This document shows, piece after piece, positions 34,956-42,542 of a stretch of 44,435 bases of DNA. This stretch comes from CAHJXF01 sp964657795 (GTDB lineage: Bacteria; Pseudomonadota; Gammaproteobacteria; Burkholderiales; Burkholderiaceae_D). Where the stretch lies: positions 1 through 44,435 of the forward strand of contig CAZZWS010000006.1 in the NCBI GenBank assembly GCA_964657795.1, given 5' to 3'. Each line of letters opens with the position of its first letter. The stretch's first letter is position 1. The position numbers and the translations under genes were made by a program. Under the pieces are notes generated by a model, which was not told the origin of the DNA, did no database searches, and saw nothing but the letters and a program-made list of their open reading frames with translations.

Positions 34956-35255
34956 TCAGAAGCCTTCGACGGCCGCTTTGAAATTGACGATGTCGGGCGG
35001 GCCGGCCCAGAACGGCGACACCAGCGCGCGCCATTGCTTGACGCCTTCGGACTGCCGGAAGTCGACCGTGTGATGCTCGAGCGTTTCCCACTGCACCAAC
35101 ATCACGAAGACGGTCGGCTTCTCCTCGCAGCGACGGATCTGCATGCCGCGACAACCCGGGGCTCGACCGAAGATGGCCACGCCCTGTTCGGCTGCCTGCA
35201 TGAAGGCAGCCTCGGCGCCTTCCTGGATGGTGAAGGTCGCGATCTCGAGAATCAT
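34956..35255 (-). CDS. Antibiotic-biosynthesis-monooxygenase (ABM) domain protein
   Basis: A 99-residue dimeric alpha-beta-barrel-type protein. MILEIATFTIQEGAEAAFMQA, RAPGCRGMQIRRCEEKPTVFVMLVQWETLEHH and a final WRALVSPFWAGPP segment are typical of the ABM fold. Members include cofactor-free quinol oxygenases and also regulatory or structural proteins. The start overlaps the stop of the molybdopterin oxidoreductase gene as ATGA, so production is coupled. In this context it may oxidise a hydroquinone-like intermediate; that is inference. Confidence 0.85.
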   Translation of the reverse strand: MILEIATFTIQEGAEAAFMQAAEQGVAIFGRAPGCRGMQIRRCEEKPTVFVMLVQWETLEHHTVDFRQSEGVKQWRALVSPFWAGPPDIVNFKAAVEGF

Positions 35256-37456
35256 TGAACGGCTCCAAGAGGTGCGATCCGGCACATGATCGCTTTGAGC
35301 GGGCTGGCTCCAATCACGCGATCGCAGTTCGCGGGGTCGTCGTCTGTCAGGACGTTGGAGCACAGTTCCAGGATGCCGCGGTAAGGCGCCGCGGCCGTCG
35401 GTTCCCACCAGCCGTGCGGGACCGACACGACCAGCGGATGCGTGCGATCGGAATAGCGCACGCGCAACTGCATGCTGCCATGCGGCGTCTCCACGATCGC
35501 GATCGAATGGTCGTCGATGCCGGCCTTGCGGGCCGTATCGCCGTGCACTTCCATCAGCGGCTCCGGCATCTGCCGCCGCAGGCTGGCGAGTGGATGACCG
35601 TTCGAACCCCAATACATGGGCGTGCGCACGCCGGTGTTCAGGATCAGCGGGAACTGCTCGGCCAAGTCGGGCCGCTTCGCATGGCTGATGTGCGGCTCCT
35701 CGAAGAACGGCAACGGATCCCGATCCCACGACGCGTAGATCGTCGAATACAGCTCGAACTTTCCGGTCGGCGTGCCGAAGCCCTCGGTCTCGTACTTGAG
35801 GTAGCGCATCGGTTCGACGATCGCTTCCTTCGCGTTGCGCAGGTCGTCCCACGTGATGTTGCTCGCGGCGAGCGCCTGGTCCGCCAGCGCCTGCACCGAC
35901 GGAAACTCGTCGTGATAGCCGAGCGCCTGACCCAGGTCGACGATCATGTCCCAGTCGGACCGACGCTCGGCGACACGCGCCATGGTGCGCGTCGACATGT
36001 CGAGCAGCATGCCGTCGGGGCGCTTGATGTGCATGTACAGCCGCGGCTCGTCGCGTTCGAGATTGCTCGCGGCGGGAAAGACGACGTCGGCCATCGACGC
36101 GGTGGGCGTCATGAAGATCTCGTTGACGACGAGCAGGTCGAGGCCCATCAACGCATCGGTCACGTGATCCGTGTTGGGATAGCAGACGGCCGGGTTGTTG
36201 CCGACGACGAGCAGCGCCCGCACCGGATACGGATCACCCGACAGCATCGCGCGGAAGGCCGTCGGCGGGTGCGCATAGATCGTGGGCCGCAGGTTGAGGG
36301 CCGGGAACAGATCGGCACCGAGGCGCTTCTTCTGCTGCTCCTCGGACAATCGGTCGTGCATCTCGACGTCGCCGAGCTTGGGCATCGGCCAGAAGCAGTT
36401 GCCGCCCTTGACATCGAGGTTGCCGGTCAGGCCGATCAGCAGGAAGACGGCACGCGTCGCCTGGGTCGTGTTGACGCCGAGCTGATCGATCCCGTTGCCC
36501 CAGGCGATCGCGGCCGGCTTGGTCGTCGCGTAGAGCCGTGCCGCCGTCTCGATGCTCGCCGCATCGCAGCCGGTGATCGCGGCCACGCGTTCGGGCGTGT
36601 ACTCGGCCGCACGTTCCTTCAGTTCTTCGAATCCATGGCACCAGCGGTCGACGAAGTCGTGGTCGTAGAGATCGTCGCGGATGATGACGTGGATCCACGC
36701 CAGCGCCATCGCCGCGTCGGTGCCGGGCCTCAGCGACAACCAGACGTCCCCCTTGCCTGCCGAGACCGGGCGGCGCGGGTCGACGATGATGCTGACCGGC
36801 TTGTTCTTGAGCGCGTTCGTCATCGGCGTATGACCGATGAAGCCGTGGTCGTTGCTGATGCGTTTCTGTGAACCCCATTCGACGATGCAGGCCGGCTCGC
36901 CGAACAGGTCGGCGACCGCGACGGTGTCCCACGATCGGCTCGCATGCTTGCCGCTCGCGGTGACCGTGCACGCGTGCGCCCTCGGTCCGTAGCAGTAGTA
37001 GTTGATCGACAGGATGTTCGGCGTGCCGAAGACATTGGCCAGCCGTGTGACGATCTGGTTGTTGTTCATCGACACGCCGCGCCCGAAGGCGACCGCTTCG
37101 GCACCGTGTTCGGCGCGGATCGCCTGCATGCGTTCGGCGACGTAGGCGATCGCTTCGGACCAGCTCGCGCGACGCCACTGACCGCTGCCCTTCGGTCCCA
37201 CCCGGATCAGCGGATGGTCGATGCGGCTCGGATGGTAGAGCTGCTCGATCGACGCCTTGCCGGCCTTGGTGCAGAGGCGACCGAGATTAACCGGGTCGTC
37301 CGGGTCGCCCTCGACCTTGACCACGACATCGTTCTCGACATGGACGAGCGTGCCGCAACCGCCATGGCACATGCGGCACGTCGCTTTCTCGACGCGCCGA
37401 AGCGGTGCCTCGGACGTGGGTGTCGGTTGGACGGTGATGACGGGGTCGAGTGGCAT
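35252..37456 (-). CDS. Molybdopterin oxidoreductase (DMSO-reductase superfamily)
   Basis: About 734 residues. The N-terminal iron-sulfur motif is CRMCHGGCGTLVHVENDV followed about 27 residues later by LGRLC, giving C-x2-C-x3-C-x27-C, a 4Fe-4S site. The molybdopterin domain includes WGSQKRISNDHGFIGH, VSIIVDPRR and NGIDQLGVNT; a Cys in RAHACTVTASG aligns in position with the usual molybdenum ligand loop. The C-terminal molydopterin-binding domain is present (NTGVRTPMYWGSNGHPLAS). No twin-arginine signal is visible, so it appears cytosolic. GTG at 37495 and ATG at 37456 are candidate starts. No membrane or small iron-sulfur subunit accompanies it; the ferredoxin nearby could be its partner. The reaction is unknown: hydroxylation, transhydroxylation or reduction are all possible. 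Confidence 0.85.
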   Translation of the reverse strand: MPLDPVITVQPTPTSEAPLRRVEKATCRMCHGGCGTLVHVENDVVVKVEGDPDDPVNLGRLCTKAGKASIEQLYHPSRIDHPLIRVGPKGSGQWRRASWSEAIAYVAERMQAIRAEHGAEAVAFGRGVSMNNNQIVTRLANVFGTPNILSINYYCYGPRAHACTVTASGKHASRSWDTVAVADLFGEPACIVEWGSQKRISNDHGFIGHTPMTNALKNKPVSIIVDPRRPVSAGKGDVWLSLRPGTDAAMALAWIHVIIRDDLYDHDFVDRWCHGFEELKERAAEYTPERVAAITGCDAASIETAARLYATTKPAAIAWGNGIDQLGVNTTQATRAVFLLIGLTGNLDVKGGNCFWPMPKLGDVEMHDRLSEEQQKKRLGADLFPALNLRPTIYAHPPTAFRAMLSGDPYPVRALLVVGNNPAVCYPNTDHVTDALMGLDLLVVNEIFMTPTASMADVVFPAASNLERDEPRLYMHIKRPDGMLLDMSTRTMARVAERRSDWDMIVDLGQALGYHDEFPSVQALADQALAASNITWDDLRNAKEAIVEPMRYLKYETEGFGTPTGKFELYSTIYASWDRDPLPFFEEPHISHAKRPDLAEQFPLILNTGVRTPMYWGSNGHPLASLRRQMPEPLMEVHGDTARKAGIDDHSIAIVETPHGSMQLRVRYSDRTHPLVVSVPHGWWEPTAAAPYRGILELCSNVLTDDDPANCDRVIGASPLKAIMCRIAPLGAVQ

Positions 37457-37544
37457 GGATAGTCGGCACGAACGGTCCCGTGCCATCGTAAGCACGGGAC
37501 TATCGTCGGGGATTGGAGGAAGCTGCCGGCGCGAACCGTGGCAG

Positions 37545-38531
37545 CTAGGCGCCCATCAGCACGCGCAGGTTGGCGGCCGATTTCTGCGCCGTCGCCGTCG
37601 TGGCGCCGGAGTCGTCGAGCGCGTCGCAGTACGCGGCGATGGCCGCGTCGCCGATCGGTATCCACTTAGCGAGCCAGCGCTCGATGACCGCACGATTGCC
37701 GTCGGTCTGCTCCGAGAACTTCAACAGCGCCGCAGTCCAGCGCCGGCAACGCTCGCTGTCGATCAGTTGGGCATCGCAGAGGACGCCGGTCAGCGAATCA
37801 TGGTTTGCGCGACCGGCCTGAGCGAGACCGCCCAAGAACGCCGCATCGATCGCCGGCTTGACGACCAAGTTCAATGCGACGAACTGTTCGGCCCAGTCGT
37901 AGCTCGTCAACGAGCGTTCCACGAGTTCGCGGAATCCCTGCCATGCCGCGTCTCGCTCCCACATCGCGCGCTCGCCGGTCGCGAAACCCGCATCGGGGAA
38001 AGCTGCGCGCAGCTCGGCGGTCCGATAGGCGATCCGCGACAGCCAGCGCAGCGAGTCGCCGGCCTGAAAGATGAAGCAGTTCATCACGGTGCTCGCCGGC
38101 GCCACGGTAACCAGATAGTTCGACGACATCTGGACCGCGTGCATCAGATAACGCGCCGGCGTGTAGAACCGTCCGAGGGAACGAACCCAAGCCTGCGGCA
38201 GCGCGCTGTCGTGATCGTTCTTTCGATGGTCGAGCAGCAGCCCGTCCACGTACGCTTCCTGCCCATCCTGGATGGTGTTGTACGTACGATAGATCATCTG
38301 ATCCGGATCGCGGAACGCATCCCAGTCGGCATGCACGAGCGGACTGCGGTTGCGGTTCGTAACCATCCACTGGCTGAGCGGCAAGGTGCGGCCCATCGCG
38401 AACGGCTTGTCGCCCCAGTCGGTCCAGAGAAGGTTGGTCGAGACGATCTCGTACTCGGTCGGACGCCGCCGGTTCGCGGCGAGATGGCTCCACGTCTTGA
38501 GCGGCTTCGAAACATCGTGGTCGGTCTGCAT
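37545..38531 (-). CDS. Aromatic monooxygenase hydroxylase beta subunit (TmoE-like)
   Basis: A 328-residue subunit of a soluble diiron multicomponent monooxygenase. Family features include KTWSHLAANRRRPTEYEIVST at the start, the AFRDPDQMIYRTYNTIQDGQE segment (about 70-90) and the WLAKWIP end region. It has the ferritin-like fold without iron ligands and forms the (alpha-beta-gamma)2 hydroxylase with the products at 39527 and 39250. The gene order tmoA-B-C-D-E is kept exactly. It is followed by the molybdoenzyme gene instead of tmoF. Confidence 0.92.
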   Translation of the reverse strand: MQTDHDVSKPLKTWSHLAANRRRPTEYEIVSTNLLWTDWGDKPFAMGRTLPLSQWMVTNRNRSPLVHADWDAFRDPDQMIYRTYNTIQDGQEAYVDGLLLDHRKNDHDSALPQAWVRSLGRFYTPARYLMHAVQMSSNYLVTVAPASTVMNCFIFQAGDSLRWLSRIAYRTAELRAAFPDAGFATGERAMWERDAAWQGFRELVERSLTSYDWAEQFVALNLVVKPAIDAAFLGGLAQAGRANHDSLTGVLCDAQLIDSERCRRWTAALLKFSEQTDGNRAVIERWLAKWIPIGDAAIAAYCDALDDSGATTATAQKSAANLRVLMGA

Positions 38532-38541
38532 GGGTTCCTCT

Positions 38542-38847
38542 TCAGTCGACGGCCTGCAGCTGGTTGAAATACCAGCGCACGTGGTGCTGCGTAGTCTCGA
38601 TCTTTCCGGAGAAGCCGGTCAGATACACCTCGATCTCCTGCATGCGAAAGGGCCGCCCGAGCATGCGTTCGATGGTCTCGCGTCGAACGATCATGCCACC
38701 CTCCGCCTCGACACGGACGTAGGCGCCGTGATCGTCGACGTGCACTTCCCGGTCTGGGTTGTCCTCGACGATCGCGTCGATGATGGCCGCGGTCGTCTCG
38801 CCACCCCGAAGCAACGGTCCCGCCATGTTCCTGCCTGCCTTCGACAT
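38542..38847 (-). CDS. Monooxygenase effector protein (MmoB/DmpM, TmoD-like)
   Basis: A 101-residue coupling protein of the MmoB/DmpM family that binds the hydroxylase and tunes oxygen activation. The GPLLRGGETTAAIIDAIVEDNPD helix region, VHVDDHGAYVRVEAEGGMIVRRETIERMLGRPF and the FSGKIETTQHHVRWYF end follow the TmoD pattern, the last part resembling the end of T4moD. The ATG at 38847 gives the family length; an upstream in-frame start would overlap the Rieske gene. Carries no cofactor. Confidence 0.92.
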   Translation of the reverse strand: MSKAGRNMAGPLLRGGETTAAIIDAIVEDNPDREVHVDDHGAYVRVEAEGGMIVRRETIERMLGRPFRMQEIEVYLTGFSGKIETTQHHVRWYFNQLQAVD

Positions 38848-38863
38848 TCGCGTTACCTCGTGT

Positions 38864-39247
38864 TCACGGTCTGCAGTGTTTGGGCTCGACGCCGGCACAC
38901 GAGACCCAGACAGCGCCATCGATCACCTTCAGCGGATAGCGCGCGATTTCGGCATGCGATGGATTCACGCCCCGACCCGTCGCGACGTTCATCTCCCACA
39001 GATGCATCGGGCAGGTCAGCACGTCGCCGTTCAGGGAACCGTCGGCGAGCGATACCGCCTGATGGGGGCAATGCGCCTGGACCGCGTGGACGCCGCCCGC
39101 GTCGGTGTGTACCAGGAGCACCGGAACGCCGTTGACGGACGTCGGCAACATCTCGCCCTGCCAGACGTCGTCGAGGGGACAGACCCGCTCGTAGCCGTCA
39201 AGGCCGTCCGCGACTTCGCGCAGCGCTTCGGGAGCGTTAAGTTCCAT
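38864..39247 (-). CDS. Rieske ferredoxin (TmoC-like)
   Basis: A 127-residue Rieske 2Fe-2S protein. The cluster ligands are Cys60 and His62 (CPH) and Cys79 and His82 (CPMH), with 16 residues between the pairs. It carries electrons to the diiron hydroxylase. It starts 2 bp before the stop region of the gamma-subunit gene and keeps the tmo gene order. Its usual electron source, the TmoF flavin-iron-sulfur reductase, is not encoded in the window. Confidence 0.93.
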   Translation of the reverse strand: MELNAPEALREVADGLDGYERVCPLDDVWQGEMLPTSVNGVPVLLVHTDAGGVHAVQAHCPHQAVSLADGSLNGDVLTCPMHLWEMNVATGRGVNPSHAEIARYPLKVIDGAVWVSCAGVEPKHCRP

Positions 39248-39249
39248 CC

Positions 39250-39516
39250 TCAGGCGACCAGAACGTCGATGCAGTCGAAGTGACGCAGTCCCGCATTCCG
39301 GATCGTCATCTCGCGCGGCAGCAGCGCGCCACTGTCGTCCTCGGTGGTCCGTCGCACGCGCAGCGGCTTGCCGATCTCCGGATGCCGTGTCTGACGATTC
39401 AGCGCCAGGGCCGCGCACGCCGCAGCCAGCTGATCCATCGTGAACGAATCGTCGGCGTCGGTGACCCGCACGTGGGGATCGAACTGGATGCGGGAAATGA
39501 AGGCGATGGCACTCAT
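39250..39516 (-). CDS. Monooxygenase hydroxylase gamma subunit (TmoB-like)
   Basis: An 88-residue ubiquitin-like gamma subunit. MSAIAFISRIQFDPHVRVTDA opens with the strands of the fold, followed by the helix TMDQLAAACAALALN and the PLRVRRTTEDDSGALLPREMTI strand pair. It stabilises the hydroxylase dimer. It lies 10 bp after the alpha subunit gene and 2 bp before the Rieske gene. Confidence 0.9.
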   Translation of the reverse strand: MSAIAFISRIQFDPHVRVTDADDSFTMDQLAAACAALALNRQTRHPEIGKPLRVRRTTEDDSGALLPREMTIRNAGLRHFDCIDVLVA

Positions 39517-39526
39517 CGGACGATCC

Positions 39527-41050
39527 TCATGCGCTCTTCTGCGTGGTGACGGGGTAGTCGGCAATCCACGCGCAGTCCTCGGCGTCCCGCCCGCCTTGGC
39601 TGATGACATTGATGCCCATGTAGCGCAGGATTTCGTCCGGCGTCGGTGGCGTCAGGTCGCCCTCCGGTCGCTCCACAATGGCGCCGTTGTAGAGACGTTG
39701 CGAGATGGTGGCGAAGTCCGCGTAGCGCTCGGGCTCCGTCTCGAAGATCCAGCGACAGACCTCCGAACAGAAGATGTACGACTTGTCGTCGTGTTCGAGC
39801 TGATACGGCCGTGCGGCCCATTGCGAGCCTCCCTTGCCCGAGATCGGGTACTGGCACATGTTGCAGCACGCCGACATGCCGACGGCATGGGTCTTTTCCT
39901 CATCGCCCTTCTGCAGATTGTCGATGATGACGTCCCAGTACTGACCGAACGTCTCGTTCCAGCCGGGATACTTCTCTTCGAGCCACGCACGCTCCTCGTG
40001 ACCGACACCGGCGCGCGGATTCCACCACACGGTGCGACGCCACGACCACACGCCGGCCTGCTGCGCATGGTGATGCGATTCGATGTCCTCGAGAAACTTG
40101 TCCCAGTACCACGGACGATCCAGGCCAAGGTCCTGAAGCTGACGCTCGAACTGAACGACCACGAATTCGTGCATGTACTCCTTGAACGACTGGTCGCGCT
40201 TGTCGAGCGGAAACCAGTAGTCCATCGGGATGCCGGTCAGCGTCGCGAACAGTCGCCAGATCCGCCAGAACGCGATGTCGACGGCCCGCTGCGCCTGATC
40301 CTTCTTGCCGTTGCGGATCAGGATCTCGATCAACGGCGACGCGATCTGCGCGTGGCGCGCCTCGTCCGACTGGATGCTCGTGATGAGGTTGGCGAAGACG
40401 AAGTCGCCCATGTTCGCCGCGTCTGCCGACAGGCCGATCATCTGGACGTTCGTAAGACCCGTCTCGAACGCGAGGTTCAGCATCAGGGACGTGGTGATCG
40501 CGTCGTGCGTCAGCATCACGTCGTCGAGCGCGTGGCGCGCCGTGAGCACCGCCCAGTTCTTCGTGTGCGCGGCATGCACCGACCAGTCGAACTGACGATC
40601 CATGCCGATCAGCTGATGCGGGAAGTACAACTGGATCTGCGCGTGTCGCAGCTCGTCGAGCGACCCGAAGGTCGCCACGTTGCGCATCGACGGGGCCTTC
40701 GAGAAGCGGGCCATGCGCGAACAGGCCTGCGCGGTCTGGTACTCCGACAACGCGATCGACGCGTAGTGCAGCTTGAGCAGGCTGAGATACGACTGGCTCG
40801 CGTTCTCGTAGTACTTCGACCGTGCGAGCGCCGCCTTGACCGAATAGGCGCCTGTGTCCTTCTCGCGTTGCACGCTGACGTACTCTCTATACGAGACCTT
40901 GTACGGTTCGTCGAAGGTCTCCCATTCCGCCGTCGACACGCCGAACGCGTCGCTCTGGACCGGCGGGAACAGTTCGTCCTCGCTGACGAAGCCGGGCGTC
41001 CAGTTGGTGTCTCTGGCGATGTCGTACCAGGCGGAGCGATCGAGCAGCAT
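39527..41050 (-). CDS. Aromatic diiron monooxygenase hydroxylase alpha subunit (TmoA-like)
   Basis: A 507-residue catalytic subunit of a toluene-4-monooxygenase-type soluble diiron enzyme. The six iron ligands are all present: Glu103, Glu133 and His136 (LDELRHAQ), Glu196 (FETGLTN), Glu230 and His233 (SDEARHAQ), one residue off the T4moH numbering. The second-sphere Thr200, matching Thr201 of T4moH, is kept. A C-terminal YHS-type Cys motif (CCNMCQYPI and CSEVC) is also usual for TmoA. It hydroxylates an aromatic or alkene substrate with O2 and electrons from the Rieske protein. The substrate range cannot be inferred from these residues. It lies 23 bp after the permease gene. Confidence 0.95.
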   Translation of the reverse strand: MLLDRSAWYDIARDTNWTPGFVSEDELFPPVQSDAFGVSTAEWETFDEPYKVSYREYVSVQREKDTGAYSVKAALARSKYYENASQSYLSLLKLHYASIALSEYQTAQACSRMARFSKAPSMRNVATFGSLDELRHAQIQLYFPHQLIGMDRQFDWSVHAAHTKNWAVLTARHALDDVMLTHDAITTSLMLNLAFETGLTNVQMIGLSADAANMGDFVFANLITSIQSDEARHAQIASPLIEILIRNGKKDQAQRAVDIAFWRIWRLFATLTGIPMDYWFPLDKRDQSFKEYMHEFVVVQFERQLQDLGLDRPWYWDKFLEDIESHHHAQQAGVWSWRRTVWWNPRAGVGHEERAWLEEKYPGWNETFGQYWDVIIDNLQKGDEEKTHAVGMSACCNMCQYPISGKGGSQWAARPYQLEHDDKSYIFCSEVCRWIFETEPERYADFATISQRLYNGAIVERPEGDLTPPTPDEILRYMGINVISQGGRDAEDCAWIADYPVTTQKSA

Positions 41051-41073
41051 GGCTGTTTCCGATGAGTGAGGGT

Positions 41074-42423
41074 TCAGGCGACCAACTGCAACGCGACGCC
41101 GATCGCGAGCACGACGGCGGTGGCCACGAGGTAGGGATTGGTCTTCTTGCCGGACATCGCGTTCAGGACGATGTAGAGCGCAAAGCCGACGAGCATCGCT
41201 TTGTCTATCGCGAACGTCGCGATGGTGACGATCGGCATGCTCGCGAGGGCAATGCGCTCGGCGAGCGGTATCGAACCGAATTGTGAGCGGCTCGGGCACA
41301 GTCGCACGCCGACGTAAACCAGCGCCCCGGTCGTCGCGACGACGGGAATCGCCTGGATCAACGGGAAGGCGATGAAGCAGCAGAGCATCAATACGCCGGC
41401 GGTGACGGCAGCCAACCCGGTGCGCGCGCCGCTGCCGATGCCGACGGCGCTTTCGACGAAGGCGACGACGCTCGTTGTCCCCGTGAGCGCGGCACCCATG
41501 CTGCCGACGCCGTCGATCAGCAGCGCACGATCGCGGCGCGGCAACCGACCGTCGACCATGATGTTGGTGTTCATCGTGAGACCGATGAACTTGGCCACGC
41601 TGCCGAAGAAGTCGAGCACGAACAGGACGATGACGACGCTGAGCGCGCGGGGATCGAGGATCACCGAAAGGTCGAGCGCCCCTATGCCGGAGAACATGCT
41701 TGGGGCGAACGACTGCGTCGCCGGTGAGACCGTGGCGTAGCCGAGCGCGTAGTAGGCGGCCGTCGTCGCGAGAATGCTGATCAGCACCGATCCCTTGACC
41801 TTCATCCACTCGAGGACGAACACGAGGACCGCGCCAAAGTACAGCGCATAGGCCGCGGGCGACGACCACGCGCCGAACGCCTTCAAGGTCAAGCCCTGGT
41901 AACTTACGAGGCCGCCGATGCTGAGCGCGATGAGGATCAGGAAGACACCGACACTGAACGACAGGCCGACCTTCAACGATGCGGGGATCGCGTCAATGAT
42001 GCCTTCGCGAACCCGGAGCAGCGTCAGGGCGATCATGAGCACGCTGGCCCAGAACACCATGCCGAGCGCCTGCTGCCAACTGAAGTGCATGGCACCGACC
42101 GCGAAGAACGCGACGTAACCGTTCATCTCCATACCGGTGGAAACGACGAACGGCTGCCGAGCCCATAGCCCCATGGCGAGCGTGGTCAGTGCTGAAACGA
42201 CGATCGTCGCGAAGAGCGAAACCGACTTGTCGATGCCGGCGTTCGCAAGGATCGCCGGGTTCACCACGAAAATGTACGAGAGAGCGAGGAACGTCGAGAA
42301 GCCGGCGAACATTTCGCGACTCACGGTCGATCCTTTGGCACTGATCTCGAAGAAGCGATCGATGCGCGCCGGAAGCGAGTCTTGGAGAGGCGCGATGTGC
42401 GTCGAATTGATGTCCAAAGCCAC
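41074..42423 (-). CDS. NCS2 permease, AzgA-type nucleobase transporter
   Basis: About 449 residues, mostly hydrophobic (12-14 membrane helices), of the AzgA-like NCS2 group that imports adenine, guanine or hypoxanthine with protons. The N-terminal REMFAGFSTFLALSYIFVVNP and the later GTTSVVAFVESAVGIGSGARTGLAAVTAGVL segment are AzgA signatures. The normally near-invariant GMGLNA-type motif reads GMEMNGYV here (about 113-120), a change in the binding region that suggests a non-standard substrate. The start is a GTG at 42423; a TTG at 42417 better spaced from GGAG is an alternative. First gene of operon A, upstream of tmoA. Confidence 0.87.
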   Translation of the reverse strand: MALDINSTHIAPLQDSLPARIDRFFEISAKGSTVSREMFAGFSTFLALSYIFVVNPAILANAGIDKSVSLFATIVVSALTTLAMGLWARQPFVVSTGMEMNGYVAFFAVGAMHFSWQQALGMVFWASVLMIALTLLRVREGIIDAIPASLKVGLSFSVGVFLILIALSIGGLVSYQGLTLKAFGAWSSPAAYALYFGAVLVFVLEWMKVKGSVLISILATTAAYYALGYATVSPATQSFAPSMFSGIGALDLSVILDPRALSVVIVLFVLDFFGSVAKFIGLTMNTNIMVDGRLPRRDRALLIDGVGSMGAALTGTTSVVAFVESAVGIGSGARTGLAAVTAGVLMLCCFIAFPLIQAIPVVATTGALVYVGVRLCPSRSQFGSIPLAERIALASMPIVTIATFAIDKAMLVGFALYIVLNAMSGKKTNPYLVATAVVLAIGVALQLVA

Positions 42424-42450
42424 TGGCTCCGCTACGTTGATTTGAGAGCG

Positions 42451-42510
42451 AGTTTTCGGCACGCGGAACCAACGGTCAATCCACTTTCTCCTTGACGCCC
42501 TGTTGCCGAA
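42451..42510 (-). promoter_or_regulatory. Conserved regulon promoter and operator, copy 3 (operon A)
   Basis: On the minus strand: operator half TTCGGCAAC with a degenerate right arm (42489-42510), GAAAGTGGATTG, the -35-like TTGACC (42474-42479), a 17-bp spacer and the -10-like AAAACT (42451-42456). The distance from the TTGCC operator core to the -35 is identical to copies 1 and 2. The predicted start near 42444 gives a leader of about 21 bases. It lies between the permease gene and the assembly gap. Confidence 0.72.
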
Positions 42511-42532
42511 CGGAGAACACGAGTGGAGGCGG

Positions 42533-42542
42533 NNNNNNNNNN
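42533..42542. other. Assembly gap (10 N)
   Basis: A run of ten N separates the end of the LysR gene from the operon A promoter. The true length is unknown. Reading through it in frame creates a false fusion of the LysR and permease genes. Confidence 0.99.

Noticed and set aside
35255..36871. Long plus-strand open frame antisense to the molybdoenzyme
   Set aside because: Shadow frame typical of high-GC DNA; the minus frame has full family motifs.
39440..41065. Long plus-strand open frame antisense to the tmoA-like gene
   Set aside because: Translation is Arg/Asp/Val-rich without any domain; the minus strand encodes a protein with all six diiron ligands.
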